Assembly: GCA_030838885.1 (NCBI GenBank)
Contig: JAUZEU010000666.1
Span: 1 to 12,281, forward strand
Origin: Bryobacterales bacterium
Lineage (GTDB): Bacteria; Acidobacteriota; Terriglobia; Bryobacterales; Bryobacteraceae
Direction of reading: 5' to 3'
Length of the DNA: 12,281 nt
The position numbers and the translations under genes are program-made. Positions 6,035-12,281 of the stretch are shown here, piece by piece (position 1 is the first letter of the stretch; each line of letters opens with the position of its first letter). The notes under the pieces were generated by a model. That model made no database searches. It was not told the DNA's origin and saw nothing but the letters and a program-made list of their open reading frames with translations.

Positions 6035-7063
6035 GTGAACACACGCAGCATTTTGATCTTGATTTCGGCGGTTGCAGCCGCGACCGGCTCCGGTTTTGCG
6101 CAGGACGTTCAGAAGCTCGATCCGGCACTGGATCAGCTGATCGAGTCGAACGCGACTGCCGAACGCATCGCGACTGGTTTCAACAAATGGACCGAGGGGC
6201 CCGTGTGGACACATGCACAGAGCCTGCTGTTTGCCGAGATTCCCGCCAACAACATCATTCAATGGCGCCCTGGGCAGACGGCGAGCGTTTTTCTCCACCC
6301 GAGCGGCTACAAAGGGTCTGCGCCATTCAAGGGGTCTGAACCGGGTTCGAACGGAATGACGGTCGATCCGAAGGGCCGGCTGACGGTGGCCGGCCACGCG
6401 CAGCGCGATGTTTATCGTTTGGAATCGCTGGATCCCAAGGCGCAGATCACGATTCTTGCGGACGCGTATGAGGGGAAGCCGCTGAACAGCCCCAATGATC
6501 TGGCCTATAAATCCGATGGCTCACTATATTTCACGGATCCGCCGTATGGTTTGCAGACGCAGAGCGATCAGGATCCGGAAAAGAAGCTAACCGTTAACGG
6601 TGTGTACCGGTTAGCTGGCGCGCGCGACCAGAAAGCCGGCGCACCACCGGCGCGGGAAAAACTGCAGCTGATCATTAAGGATCTGCCGAGGCCCAATGGA
6701 ATCGCCTTTTCACCCGATGAGAAGGTTTTGTATGTAAGCAACTCCGGACCGGCGAAATGGATGCGCTACAGCGTGCAGCCGGATGGGTCGGTATCGGATG
6801 GCAGGGTCCTGTTCGATGCCAGCGGAGAGAAGGGCCTGGGAGGCCCGGATGGCATTAAGGCGGACCGGCAGGGGAATCTTTGGGGATCCGGGCCTGGCGG
6901 TGTGTGGATATTGTCGCCGGAAGGTAAGCACATCGGAACGATCCGGATGTCTGAAAGAGTTGGTAATTTAGCCTGGGGCGACAAGGATGGGAAGACTCTG
7001 TACATTGTTGCGAGTACCAGTGTCTTTCGAATCCGGACCAAGGTCGGCGGTATCAAGCCGTAG
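6035..7063 (+). CDS. Exported SMP-30/gluconolactonase-like protein
   Basis: This 342-residue six-bladed beta-propeller of the SMP-30/gluconolactonase/LRE-like group hydrolyses sugar lactones in characterised members. It has a signal peptide at 1-22 (NTRSILILISAVAAATGSGFA). Family landmarks are TEGPVW (Glu54, metal ligand), SNGMTVDPKGRL, LNSPNDLAYKSDGSLYFTDP (Asn154), RPNGIAFSPDEKVLYVS (Asn221, metal ligand) and GGPDGIKADRQGNLW (Asp272, metal ligand). All expected divalent-metal ligands are present, so it should be active. The frame also has a GTG at 6002, but that codon lies in a repeat element and would put 11 extra residues before the signal peptide. GTG 6035 is therefore chosen, although no strong Shine-Dalgarno precedes either. 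It sits between two esterase paralogs on the same strand, with 63 bases to the second. Confidence 0.88.
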   Translation: MNTRSILILISAVAAATGSGFAQDVQKLDPALDQLIESNATAERIATGFNKWTEGPVWTHAQSLLFAEIPANNIIQWRPGQTASVFLHPSGYKGSAPFKGSEPGSNGMTVDPKGRLTVAGHAQRDVYRLESLDPKAQITILADAYEGKPLNSPNDLAYKSDGSLYFTDPPYGLQTQSDQDPEKKLTVNGVYRLAGARDQKAGAPPAREKLQLIIKDLPRPNGIAFSPDEKVLYVSNSGPAKWMRYSVQPDGSVSDGRVLFDASGEKGLGGPDGIKADRQGNLWGSGPGGVWILSPEGKHIGTIRMSERVGNLAWGDKDGKTLYIVASTSVFRIRTKVGGIKP

Positions 7064-7077
7064 CAGTTTGTTGTTGA

Positions 7078-7101
7078 GATAAGATCGGTGATGATTTCCC
7101 C
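7078..7101 (+). promoter_or_regulatory. Duplicated leader block ahead of esterase paralog 2
   Basis: GATAAGATCGGTGATGATTT and the following C run match 4636-4658 ahead of paralog 1 closely. It ends 25 bases before the ATG at 7127. It may be a conserved control site or leftover duplication sequence. Confidence 0.4.
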
Positions 7102-7126
7102 CGAGTTAAAAGAAAAGGATTATTTC

Positions 7127-8266
7127 ATGTTTCGTCTTGTGAGCGTCGCGTTCCTGATCAGCCTTATGGGAGGCTCAGACCCGGCATTGGCCCAGGCCCC
7201 GGCGCAGGCTCCCGGTGCTGCCGCACGCCCGCCGCGCCCTGTGGCGCCGACCCGCGATCCGAATACTCCAGGTTACGTTGCGGCGAAAGACTTACCTGAC
7301 GGCGCCAACGCTCCGGTGAAGGCCGACGGGAACTTCATTCTCGGCCCCACGCACAATCCCGCACCGGAGATGACGGTGCAGGAAAGTGTGCCACAGGGAA
7401 CGGTATACGAGTTCACGATGGAATCGGCCGACAGCAAGTTCTACCCAGGCATCGCGCGCGATCCGGGTGGTTTTGGTCCGCCAGACCCTTCTAACCCGGC
7501 CAGGATGGAAATCAAAAGCCACCCCGCTGCCTACACCCGCAAAATGGCCGTTTATGTCCCGAAACAATACGTACCTGGGACGGCGGCGCCGTTCATCGTC
7601 GGGGCGGACGGGCCGGACCGGGCGTTGTTCACGGCTTTGGACAATCTGATCGCCCAGAAGCGAGTGCCGGTGATGATTGCTGTTTCCATAGGCAACGGAT
7701 CGGGCGACGGCCAGGGAAGCGAACGCGGCCTGGAGTACGACACGATGTCAGGGCAATACGCGGAGTTCGTCGAGAAAGAAGTGCTGCCTCTGGTGGAAAA
7801 GAAATATAACCTGAAACTGACCAGGGATCCCGAGGGACGGGCGACGATGGGCGGGAGTTCCGGCGGGTCGGCGGCGTTGATCATGGCCTGGTATCACCCG
7901 GAGCTCTATCACCGCGTTCTCACCTACTCAGGGACCTACGTGAACCAGCAGTGGCCCGTGAACCCGGAGACACCTCACGGCGCATGGGAGTTCCATGAAA
8001 AGCTGATACCCAACAGCGCGGCCAAGCCGATACGCCTTTGGATGGAGGTCGGCGACAGGGACAATCTCAGCACCCGTGACAACTATCACGACTGGGTTCT
8101 CGCCAATGAGAATATGGCCAAAGTGCTGGCAGCCAAGGGCTATCATTATCAGTTCGTGTTTGCGCGAAATGCGGGTCATACAGATCGCGCGGTGAAACAA
8201 CAAACCTTGCCTGAGGCTCTGGAATATGTATGGCAGGGCTATCCGGTGGCTGGGCCTAAGAATTGA
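7127..8266 (+). CDS. Secreted Esterase-D/enterochelin-esterase-like hydrolase, paralog 2
   Basis: This 379-residue close paralog of the 4708-5865 product has the same layout: signal peptide at 1-23 (MFRLVSVAFL...ALAQ), shorter Pro/Ala linker, beta-rich segment and PF00756-type hydrolase domain. The triad is Ser245 in GGSSGG, Asp310 or Asp312 in VGDRDN, and His351 in NAGHTD. Main differences from paralog 1 are a recast loop after YPGIAR (DPGGFGPPDP for EAGTMGTADP), KKYNLKLTR for KQASVRLTK, and a three-residue deletion after VGDRDN. These changes lie near the substrate entrance in related hydrolases, which may mean altered specificity. AAGGA at 7115-7119 stands seven bases before the ATG. An in-frame ATG at 7088 would place 13 residues before the signal peptide and is not favoured. 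Confidence 0.92.
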   Translation: MFRLVSVAFLISLMGGSDPALAQAPAQAPGAAARPPRPVAPTRDPNTPGYVAAKDLPDGANAPVKADGNFILGPTHNPAPEMTVQESVPQGTVYEFTMESADSKFYPGIARDPGGFGPPDPSNPARMEIKSHPAAYTRKMAVYVPKQYVPGTAAPFIVGADGPDRALFTALDNLIAQKRVPVMIAVSIGNGSGDGQGSERGLEYDTMSGQYAEFVEKEVLPLVEKKYNLKLTRDPEGRATMGGSSGGSAALIMAWYHPELYHRVLTYSGTYVNQQWPVNPETPHGAWEFHEKLIPNSAAKPIRLWMEVGDRDNLSTRDNYHDWVLANENMAKVLAAKGYHYQFVFARNAGHTDRAVKQQTLPEALEYVWQGYPVAGPKN

Positions 8267-8357
8267 TCTTCCGGGGTACAGGCGGCGGAGCTGACGTTTT
8301 CGGGTAGAGGTCCTTCAGGTAAGACATCTGGGCCTCGCCCGTCAGCAGGAGCACATC
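8256..8357 (-). pseudogene. Possible 3' remnant of a minus-strand gene
   Basis: The minus strand, ending in TAG at 8256-8258 (overlapping the esterase 3' end), reads DVLLLTGEAQMSYLKDLYPK and then TSAPPPVPRKINS. Codon choice is GC-rich in third position and the composition is protein-like. Upstream the frame runs into the palindromic element at 8357-8389 and loses character. I do not recognise the family, and no start is visible. It may be a broken gene end left beside the repeat. Confidence 0.25.
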
Positions 8358-8389
8358 ACAGAACAGACGCGGCCGGTGTCCGCGTGTCC
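8357..8389. repeat. Palindromic element downstream of esterase paralog 2
   Basis: ACGCGG (8367-8372) pairs with CCGCGT (8380-8385) around a 7-base loop. The element is nearly identical to 5935-5968. It lies 90 bases after the paralog 2 stop, against 69 bases for paralog 1, and just beyond the 3' end of the matrixin gene on the other strand. Confidence 0.65.
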
Positions 8390-8398
8390 TGGATTGGT

Positions 8399-9064
8399 TC
8401 AGGGGATGTGATTCGGATTCAGTGAGTAAGGTCGAATCCGAGCGGAAATGCCCTGCAACCAGCTTTGAGTTCGCCCCCCGGTTTGTCCTGGCACAATTAC
8501 CCGGACGGAAATGCCGGGGCGGAGCTGGTGCCGGGCGGCCAAAGTGTCCAGATCGGCGGCATCGAGCGATGCGGCTTTGTCGAGTCCGAAGTAAAACATC
8601 ACGGACGAGTCGCTTGGATTGTGAGGCAAGCCAAGGAGATGACCGATTTCATGAACAGAATCCAGGAACATGTCACGCCTGGTGAGCTTTAAACGGGGAT
8701 TGAATGCTATCCAGCCCTGGAAGTCTGTTCGGTCCGGGAACTGCGACTTGGCGCTCAGGCACGAACAAAAATCAAAGAGCGCGGGCGTCCCATCCACAAG
8801 CTGAATCGCGCAATCCTCCGAGTCCACTTCGTGCCATTCGAGATCGAGAACTCCGGTCCAGAAGTCCATTGCTTTTGCGAATTGCTCTTTGAGGAGTGCG
8901 CTGGACGTGGACATCCGGACAGCCAGATCCATATGTTGCGGATTCAGCAAGTCGGCGTGGCGATTGCACGGGGCGTACCTTCCGCTCCAGTTTGGCGGGG
9001 AAGCTTCTGCGATGCCAAATCGAGGCACCGACAGAAGAAGGAATAGAAGAGCGAGGGTTTTCAC
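8399..9064 (-). CDS. Secreted matrixin-type (M10-like) zinc metalloprotease
   Basis: This 221-residue protein has a signal peptide at about 1-21 (KTLALLFLLLSVPRFGIAEA). The zinc site is HEIGHLLGLPH at 138-148 (His138, His142 and His148 as ligands, Glu139 as general base), followed by the Met-turn SSVM with Met156, which is the metzincin signature. A following LDAADLDTLAARHQL helix is typical of bacterial matrixins. The catalytic domain is compact, with cysteines at 33, 85, 100 and 102 that could form disulfides outside the cytoplasm. No propeptide cysteine switch is evident. The ~40-residue C-terminal tail after 182 is unassigned. The start is GTG 9064 with GGGA (9073-9076) eight bases ahead. 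It lies 46 bases after the Gfo/Idh/MocA gene on the same strand, possibly at the end of that transcription unit. The protein substrate is unknown. Confidence 0.9.
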   Translation of the reverse strand: MKTLALLFLLLSVPRFGIAEASPPNWSGRYAPCNRHADLLNPQHMDLAVRMSTSSALLKEQFAKAMDFWTGVLDLEWHEVDSEDCAIQLVDGTPALFDFCSCLSAKSQFPDRTDFQGWIAFNPRLKLTRRDMFLDSVHEIGHLLGLPHNPSDSSVMFYFGLDKAASLDAADLDTLAARHQLRPGISVRVIVPGQTGGRTQSWLQGISARIRPYSLNPNHIP

Positions 9065-9110
9065 TTTTGCTATCCCAGCATTGTATCAAAGAGTACAACT
9101 GCATCGAGGG

Positions 9111-10490
9111 TTAACTTTGATCTGCGGGGGGCGGCGGTGTATCAAGAATCTGCTCGGTGCGGGGATCCCAATAGAGCTTCCGGCTTTCGCGCTGCGCCCT
9201 TGCGGCCATAATGACGGCGACGGAATGCGCATAGCCGTTCTCCACTGTGGCGTTCGGCTGTCTGCGGGTCCGCAGGCATTCGAACCAGTTGGACATGTGA
9301 GCGGGATTGCTGTCCGAGGTAAAGGGAAGCGAGCCATACGTCTTCTCGAGGGTTCCGTTGAGCAGACGATTGCGCCATGGCATGGCCTGTTTGGCGGATT
9401 CGCTGAGGGTAATCAGCTTTGCGGAACGGCGGACAAACGGGTTGGCTTCGCGGTTGCCGTTTTCCTGCACCAGTTTCCAGCGCTGGCTGCCTTCACCGCC
9501 CACATTGAGCAGCGTCGCTTTCGTTCCCATCAGGCGCGTGAAGCTGTCGGAATCGTTTCCAAAGCTGGTGGAGTAACTGACGAGGAAACCTTTCGGGTAT
9601 TCGAGAAGGGCCTGGAAGGTGTCAGGATTCTCACGGCCGTCTGGCCAGGCGTAGACGCCACCGGAAGCTACTACGGATGAAGGAAAATTGTCTTCCAGCA
9701 TGTAGTGGATCAGGTCAATGCCGTGGCTCATCCACTGATCGGGAATGCCGCTGGAGAACTCGCGATAGAGACGGAATTCGAAGTAGGCGCGAGGATCGAA
9801 GGGGCGATAGGGTTTGGAGAGCAGCCATTTGCGCCAGTCGGTATCGGCTTCGCGGATTTGGGCTACTTCGGGCCTGCCACGCCAGCGGGGGCCGTGGTAA
9901 TTCCAGACGATTTCGGCCTTGCTGACGCGCCCCAGCGCTCCGCCGGCGATGCAGTCTTTGGCCGCAATCTGATAAGGTTCGCTGCGGTGCTGGGTGCCGA
10001 TCTGGACGATGCAGGGGCGCGCACGCACGGCATCGCGGGCGGCCTTCGCTTCCTCCAGCACGTTGCCCATAGGTTTTTCGCAGTAAGCGTCACGGCCCGA
10101 TTCGGCGACCAATTTCAGGATGGGCGCATGCTGGAAGTCGGCCGTGGAGATGATGACGGCATCGAGATCTTTCAGCGCCAGCATGTCTTCGAGGTACTGG
10201 AAGGCGCGGGGCGAGCGGGACCAGGCCTGCGCGGCGGCTTGAGCGGCGCGTTCCCGGTTCACTTTCCAGAGATCGCAGACGGCCGTCATTTCGACGTTCC
10301 AGGCGCTCTTGAGACCGGCCGCAACGGATGCCAGTTCCCTGCCCCGGTTCCCGATTCCGATCTGCCCCAAAGAGATCCGGTCGTTTGCGCCCAGGATGCG
10401 GCCGTAGGATACCGCGGTACTGCCGAGCGCGGCGCCACCCATACGAAGAAACCTCCGGCGCTGCAGTTGGTTTGCGTTTGGAATTTGCAT
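9111..10490 (-). CDS. Tat-exported Gfo/Idh/MocA family oxidoreductase
   Basis: This 459-residue protein is an NAD(P)-dependent sugar or inositol-type dehydrogenase. It has a twin-arginine signal at 11-19 (RRRFLRMGG) and a short hydrophobic stretch, then a Rossmann domain with GIGNRG (Gly45, Gly47, Gly50), Asp73 after a beta-strand (AVCDLW), and the family hallmark EKP at 138-140. The C-terminal alpha/beta domain contains DTDWRKWL and DQWMSHGIDLIHYML. Tat-exported members carry their cofactor folded into the periplasm. In Acidobacteriota and Planctomycetota they are numerous and some oxidise the C3 hydroxyl of glycosides or act on N-acetylgalactosamine linkages. Which applies here is unknown. 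The start is ATG 10490 with only a weak purine stretch ahead. The upstream gene on the same strand ends 21 bases away, suggesting co-transcription. Confidence 0.93.
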   Translation of the reverse strand: MQIPNANQLQRRRFLRMGGAALGSTAVSYGRILGANDRISLGQIGIGNRGRELASVAAGLKSAWNVEMTAVCDLWKVNRERAAQAAAQAWSRSPRAFQYLEDMLALKDLDAVIISTADFQHAPILKLVAESGRDAYCEKPMGNVLEEAKAARDAVRARPCIVQIGTQHRSEPYQIAAKDCIAGGALGRVSKAEIVWNYHGPRWRGRPEVAQIREADTDWRKWLLSKPYRPFDPRAYFEFRLYREFSSGIPDQWMSHGIDLIHYMLEDNFPSSVVASGGVYAWPDGRENPDTFQALLEYPKGFLVSYSTSFGNDSDSFTRLMGTKATLLNVGGEGSQRWKLVQENGNREANPFVRRSAKLITLSESAKQAMPWRNRLLNGTLEKTYGSLPFTSDSNPAHMSNWFECLRTRRQPNATVENGYAHSVAVIMAARAQRESRKLYWDPRTEQILDTPPPPADQS

Positions 10491-10511
10491 ACGGATCTTT
10501 CGGCGGAACTC

Positions 10512-11120
10512 TTATTGCCTGAGCCGGTTCCAGGCGGCGACGCCGAATGCCTTCAAGTCCGGCGTGAACTCGGCTAGAAGATTGTTGCCCGCGCGGTCAA
10601 GGGCGGACTGGCCGACGCCGGCTAACAGAATCGAAGCATTCATCTGCTGCGGGTGCCAGGCGGAGGAAGCGGCGCAGGCTACGACCCCCGCGGCCATACG
10701 TCCGTAGGCGGGGCCAAGAGCGCCGTCCGGATGATAGGCGGTGACGGAGCTTCTGACCGCAAAGAAAATGCGCTTGCTGAAATTGCGGGAGCCGGAGGGA
10801 CGGTAGCGGGAGTCTTCCCGGAGCACCGCTTCGAAGCCAAATTGCGCGGTATTTCTGATGATGCGGCGACCCCAGCCGGAGGCGACGCGATAGCCGTAAC
10901 TCTCCGGGCTGCGATCCCAGGCCTGCGGAGCGCCGGACCAGTGGTCGACGGCGCTGTCGACGAGGAGCCAGGCGAGGCGTTGGGGGTCGGTATAGGTGCG
11001 GAATACGTAGCCGTTGAAGCGGTCGTGCAAGTTGCTGTAAAAGGCAGGGGGCGCGGGGGTGACCTGTGCAGAGGCGGGCGCGGCCAGTAACACGAACGAC
11101 AGAAGCAGTGTTTGACGCAT
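10512..11120 (-). CDS. Conserved exported protein of unknown function (Acidobacteriota-type)
   Basis: This 202-residue protein has a signal peptide at 1-19 (MRQTLLLSFVLLAAPASAQ). The mature part is rich in Arg, Ser, Tyr and small residues: FNGYVFRTYTDPQRLAWLLV, WDRSPESYGYRVASGWGRR, TAQFGFEAVLREDSRYRPSG, AYHPDGALGPAYGRMAAGVV, and DRAGNNLLAEFTPDLK near the end. Several glycine/alanine-rich hydrophobic segments could be membrane-associated or surface strands. From memory, closely similar exported proteins recur in Acidobacteriota genomes without assigned function. I cannot name a domain. AAGGA (11133-11137) lies twelve bases ahead of the ATG at 11120. It is the first gene of a likely transcription unit with the Gfo/Idh/MocA oxidoreductase 21 bases downstream, so a periplasmic or outer-membrane role next to that enzyme is possible. 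Confidence 0.82.
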   Translation of the reverse strand: MRQTLLLSFVLLAAPASAQVTPAPPAFYSNLHDRFNGYVFRTYTDPQRLAWLLVDSAVDHWSGAPQAWDRSPESYGYRVASGWGRRIIRNTAQFGFEAVLREDSRYRPSGSRNFSKRIFFAVRSSVTAYHPDGALGPAYGRMAAGVVACAASSAWHPQQMNASILLAGVGQSALDRAGNNLLAEFTPDLKAFGVAAWNRLRQ

Positions 11121-11225
11121 CCAGAGCGACTTTCCTTAGTAATTGTATGTTATCGCACTTATTGTCGACCGGGAGTTTTTCTTGATTTGGCGGATCCTGC
11201 CCAAGAGAACGCCACAGTGAATCAA

Positions 11226-11243
11226 GTTTATCTTCCGATAAAC
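11226..11243. promoter_or_regulatory. Perfect 7-bp inverted repeat, possible operator
   Basis: GTTTATC (11226-11232), spacer TTCC, GATAAAC (11237-11243). It lies about 105 bases before the minus-strand start at 11120 and about 160 before the plus-strand start at 11401. It could bind a dimeric regulator or form a weak hairpin. Confidence 0.4.
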
Positions 11244-11282
11244 AGTCCATCGGGCAGGGCGCTGCTACTTTATGACTCGTTT

Positions 11283-11300
11283 ACGTACTCTTATGTACGT
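11283..11300. promoter_or_regulatory. Perfect 6-bp inverted repeat, possible operator
   Basis: ACGTAC (11283-11288), spacer TCTTAT, GTACGT (11295-11300). It is 100 bases ahead of the plus-strand start at 11401. Confidence 0.35.
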
Positions 11301-11400
11301 TTGTTGAACGAAGTGTATGGGTTCTCCAGAGGCGAAAGCTTCTTACCCTTGCAACAGAACCTACTTACAGCAACACTGTCTTTATAGAAAGTTGGTGGGT

Positions 11401-11949
11401 ATGAGTAGTTTATGGCGATGGGTGCATCATGATGCGGGCTCGTCGGGGGCTGCAAGTACAATTTCCGCAGCAGCTACAGAGGTCTTAAATCCGGTATGGG
11501 CTATTGTCACGTCCTGCTATGCGCGGCTTAGCCGGTTTGTGACAGTAGTAAGGGAACACCGGCTTGCGGCCACATACCATCCGAAAGTTGAGATGGAGTT
11601 TACGGACAAGCGTGACGAAGATTGTGAGACGGTCGCCTTTACGGTTTCGCTGACCAATGTGGCAGACGTGCCGTTGAGGATTGAATCCGTCCGGACCATG
11701 CTGGTTCGGCGCGAGAATGCGGCTCCGGCTCACAGCACGACGATTGCGGATGCGCACCGGTTGGTGTCTCCACATAAACAGGTGCGATTCGATTTCTCCC
11801 TTCAGCTTCCCGAGGGAGTGGCTTCTGCAGATCTGGAGCGACGGGTGATTGTTCATTGCTGTGACCTGTCCGGCCTGAGCAAATACTCGCTGGTGATCTC
11901 GGATCAAAAGAAAGGTGTCAAACAGTTCGTCGGCTTCCGGTCCGCCTGA
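11401..11949 (+). CDS. Hypothetical protein with predicted beta-sandwich C-terminal part
   Basis: I do not recognise the family. The product is 182 residues from the ATG at 11401. Residues 1-25 are small and polar (MSSLWRWVHHDAGSSGAAST). Residues ~28-50 are hydrophobic with a few basic residues (NPVWAIVTSCYARLSRFVTV) and could touch a membrane. From ~58 on the pattern alternates like beta-strands: YHPKVEMEFTDKR, TVAFTVSLTNVADVPLRIES, then VRFDFSLQLPEGV and RRVIVHCCDLSGLSKYSLVI. That looks like an immunoglobulin-like or similar sandwich domain, which is inference only. The frame is open back to 11317, but the region before 11401 has unlike codon use. GGTGGGT stands directly before the ATG, an imperfect ribosome binding site. 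It is divergent from the 11120 unit and no partner gene follows. Confidence 0.65.
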   Translation: MSSLWRWVHHDAGSSGAASTISAAATEVLNPVWAIVTSCYARLSRFVTVVREHRLAATYHPKVEMEFTDKRDEDCETVAFTVSLTNVADVPLRIESVRTMLVRRENAAPAHSTTIADAHRLVSPHKQVRFDFSLQLPEGVASADLERRVIVHCCDLSGLSKYSLVISDQKKGVKQFVGFRSA

Positions 11950-12202
11950 CCGGGGCCGGGGACCAGAAAAGCTGGATGGCCAGTTCTGGTACCCCATCCG
12001 GTTGTGTTGTGCTTATGCACGCGTTCTCAATCATTATTACGCCGCTCACCGCCTGCGACGCCTGCAACAGGCGGCTACTCCGACAGTCTGCCAGGATATC
12101 AGAAGGATCCATGTGTCCGGTTCCGGATTAGCGGTAATCCCGGCGTTAGCTCCGGGCCGCTCTCAGGATCAAGACCACACACGGCGACCTTACGGACTGC
12201 AT
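11950..12202. other. Intergenic region without a supported gene
   Basis: Frames on both strands are open for short stretches but lack starts with ribosome binding sites or protein-like composition. A small stem (CGCCTG-CAA-CAGGCG, 12059-12073) is present without a T-run. Nothing else was found. Confidence 0.5.
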
Positions 12203-12281
12203 CTAATTCGGATTCATCAATAACTTCGGATTCTTGCCGAAGCTGACGATGCCCTGGACTTTCGGCGTGATCACGACGGGG
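12203..12281 (-). CDS. 3' end of a minus-strand gene entering from the right edge
   Basis: The minus strand is open from the window edge to TAG at 12203-12205. It reads PVVITPKVQGIVSFGKNPKL and ends LMNPN. Third codon positions are GC-rich and the composition is ordinary protein, with alternating beta-strand character. Only 25 codons are visible, so I cannot assign a family. It converges with the hypothetical gene ending at 11949. Confidence 0.5.
   Translation of the reverse strand, partial: PVVITPKVQGIVSFGKNPKLLMNPN

Larger units (their letters stand above)
11121..11400. promoter_or_regulatory. AT-richer divergent intergenic region with two perfect dyads
   Basis: It separates the minus-strand unit starting at 11120 from the plus-strand gene at 11401 and is clearly less GC-rich than its surroundings. 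It holds two perfect inverted repeats: GTTTATC-ttcc-GATAAAC (11226-11243) and ACGTAC-tcttat-GTACGT (11283-11300). Both are operator-like in size. A GTG-initiated 56-codon frame (11218-11388) also crosses it, of doubtful meaning. Confidence 0.45.

Noticed and set aside
5518..6397. Minus-strand open frames of 177 and 180 residues
   Set aside because: Antisense to the esterase and lactonase genes and to the repeat cluster, with no ribosome binding site or domain.
8889..9680. 263-residue plus-strand open frame
   Set aside because: Crosses the ends of two well-supported minus-strand genes and has no motif of its own.
9705..10577. 290-residue plus-strand open frame
   Set aside because: Lies antisense to the Gfo/Idh/MocA gene. 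Its Gly/Ala/Phe/Asp-rich composition is what the reverse of a GC-rich gene gives.
10597..11250. 217-residue minus-strand open frame
   Set aside because: Same strand but other frame than the exported protein at 10512-11120. Arg/Leu/Pro-rich noise, whereas the chosen frame has a signal peptide and ribosome binding site.
11485..11997. 170-residue minus-strand open frame
   Set aside because: Antisense to the hypothetical protein at 11401-11949, whose plus-strand reading shows regular beta-strand patterns. No start signal supports the minus frame.
12059..12073. Stem CGCCTG-CAA-CAGGCG as a terminator
   Set aside because: No T-run follows on either strand and the stem is short.

Overview
The window looks like chromosomal DNA of an Acidobacteriota member, most likely close to Bryobacterales/Solibacter. 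This is inferred from a GC-rich composition, a PEP-CTERM sorting tail, a DUF1080 (3-keto-disaccharide hydrolase) protein, secreted esterases of the enterochelin-esterase type, a Tat-exported Gfo/Idh/MocA oxidoreductase and degenerate palindromic intergenic repeats. No tRNA, rRNA, CRISPR array, transposase, phage gene or recognisable defence system was seen.

Left part (1-1170, minus strand): a hypothetical protein whose N-terminal half is built from four degenerate repeats. A probable one-base loss in a C run splits it into two frames, and its 3' end reads through a short palindromic element. A new minus-strand gene with an excellent ribosome binding site starts at position 4 and leaves the window.

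1406-3100: a secreted DUF1080 protein (+), then a scar in which the last ~35 codons of a PEP-CTERM protein (-) abut a glycosyltransferase (+) that has lost its N-terminal half and carries a second frameshift. 3098-4497 (minus) holds an SGNH/GDSL hydrolase followed closely by a COG4947-type alpha/beta hydrolase in which the nucleophile serine is replaced by arginine.

4708-8266 (plus): two close paralogs of a secreted Esterase-D-type hydrolase flank an exported SMP-30/gluconolactonase-like protein. Parts of the upstream leader and a downstream palindromic element are duplicated along with the esterases, so this is a duplicated gene module.

11120-8399 (minus): a conserved exported protein of unknown function, a Tat-exported Gfo/Idh/MocA oxidoreductase 21 bases downstream, and a secreted matrixin-type zinc protease 46 bases further on. 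Divergent from this set is a hypothetical protein (11401-11949, +). The right edge holds the 3' end of another minus-strand gene.

The common theme is exported hydrolases and oxidoreductases probably acting on oxidised or esterified sugars. The genes are not one operon, so a shared pathway is only an inference. I found no convincing wholly new system. The most unusual items are the hydrolase with the missing serine, the duplicated esterase/lactonase module, and the two places with fresh-looking gene decay.
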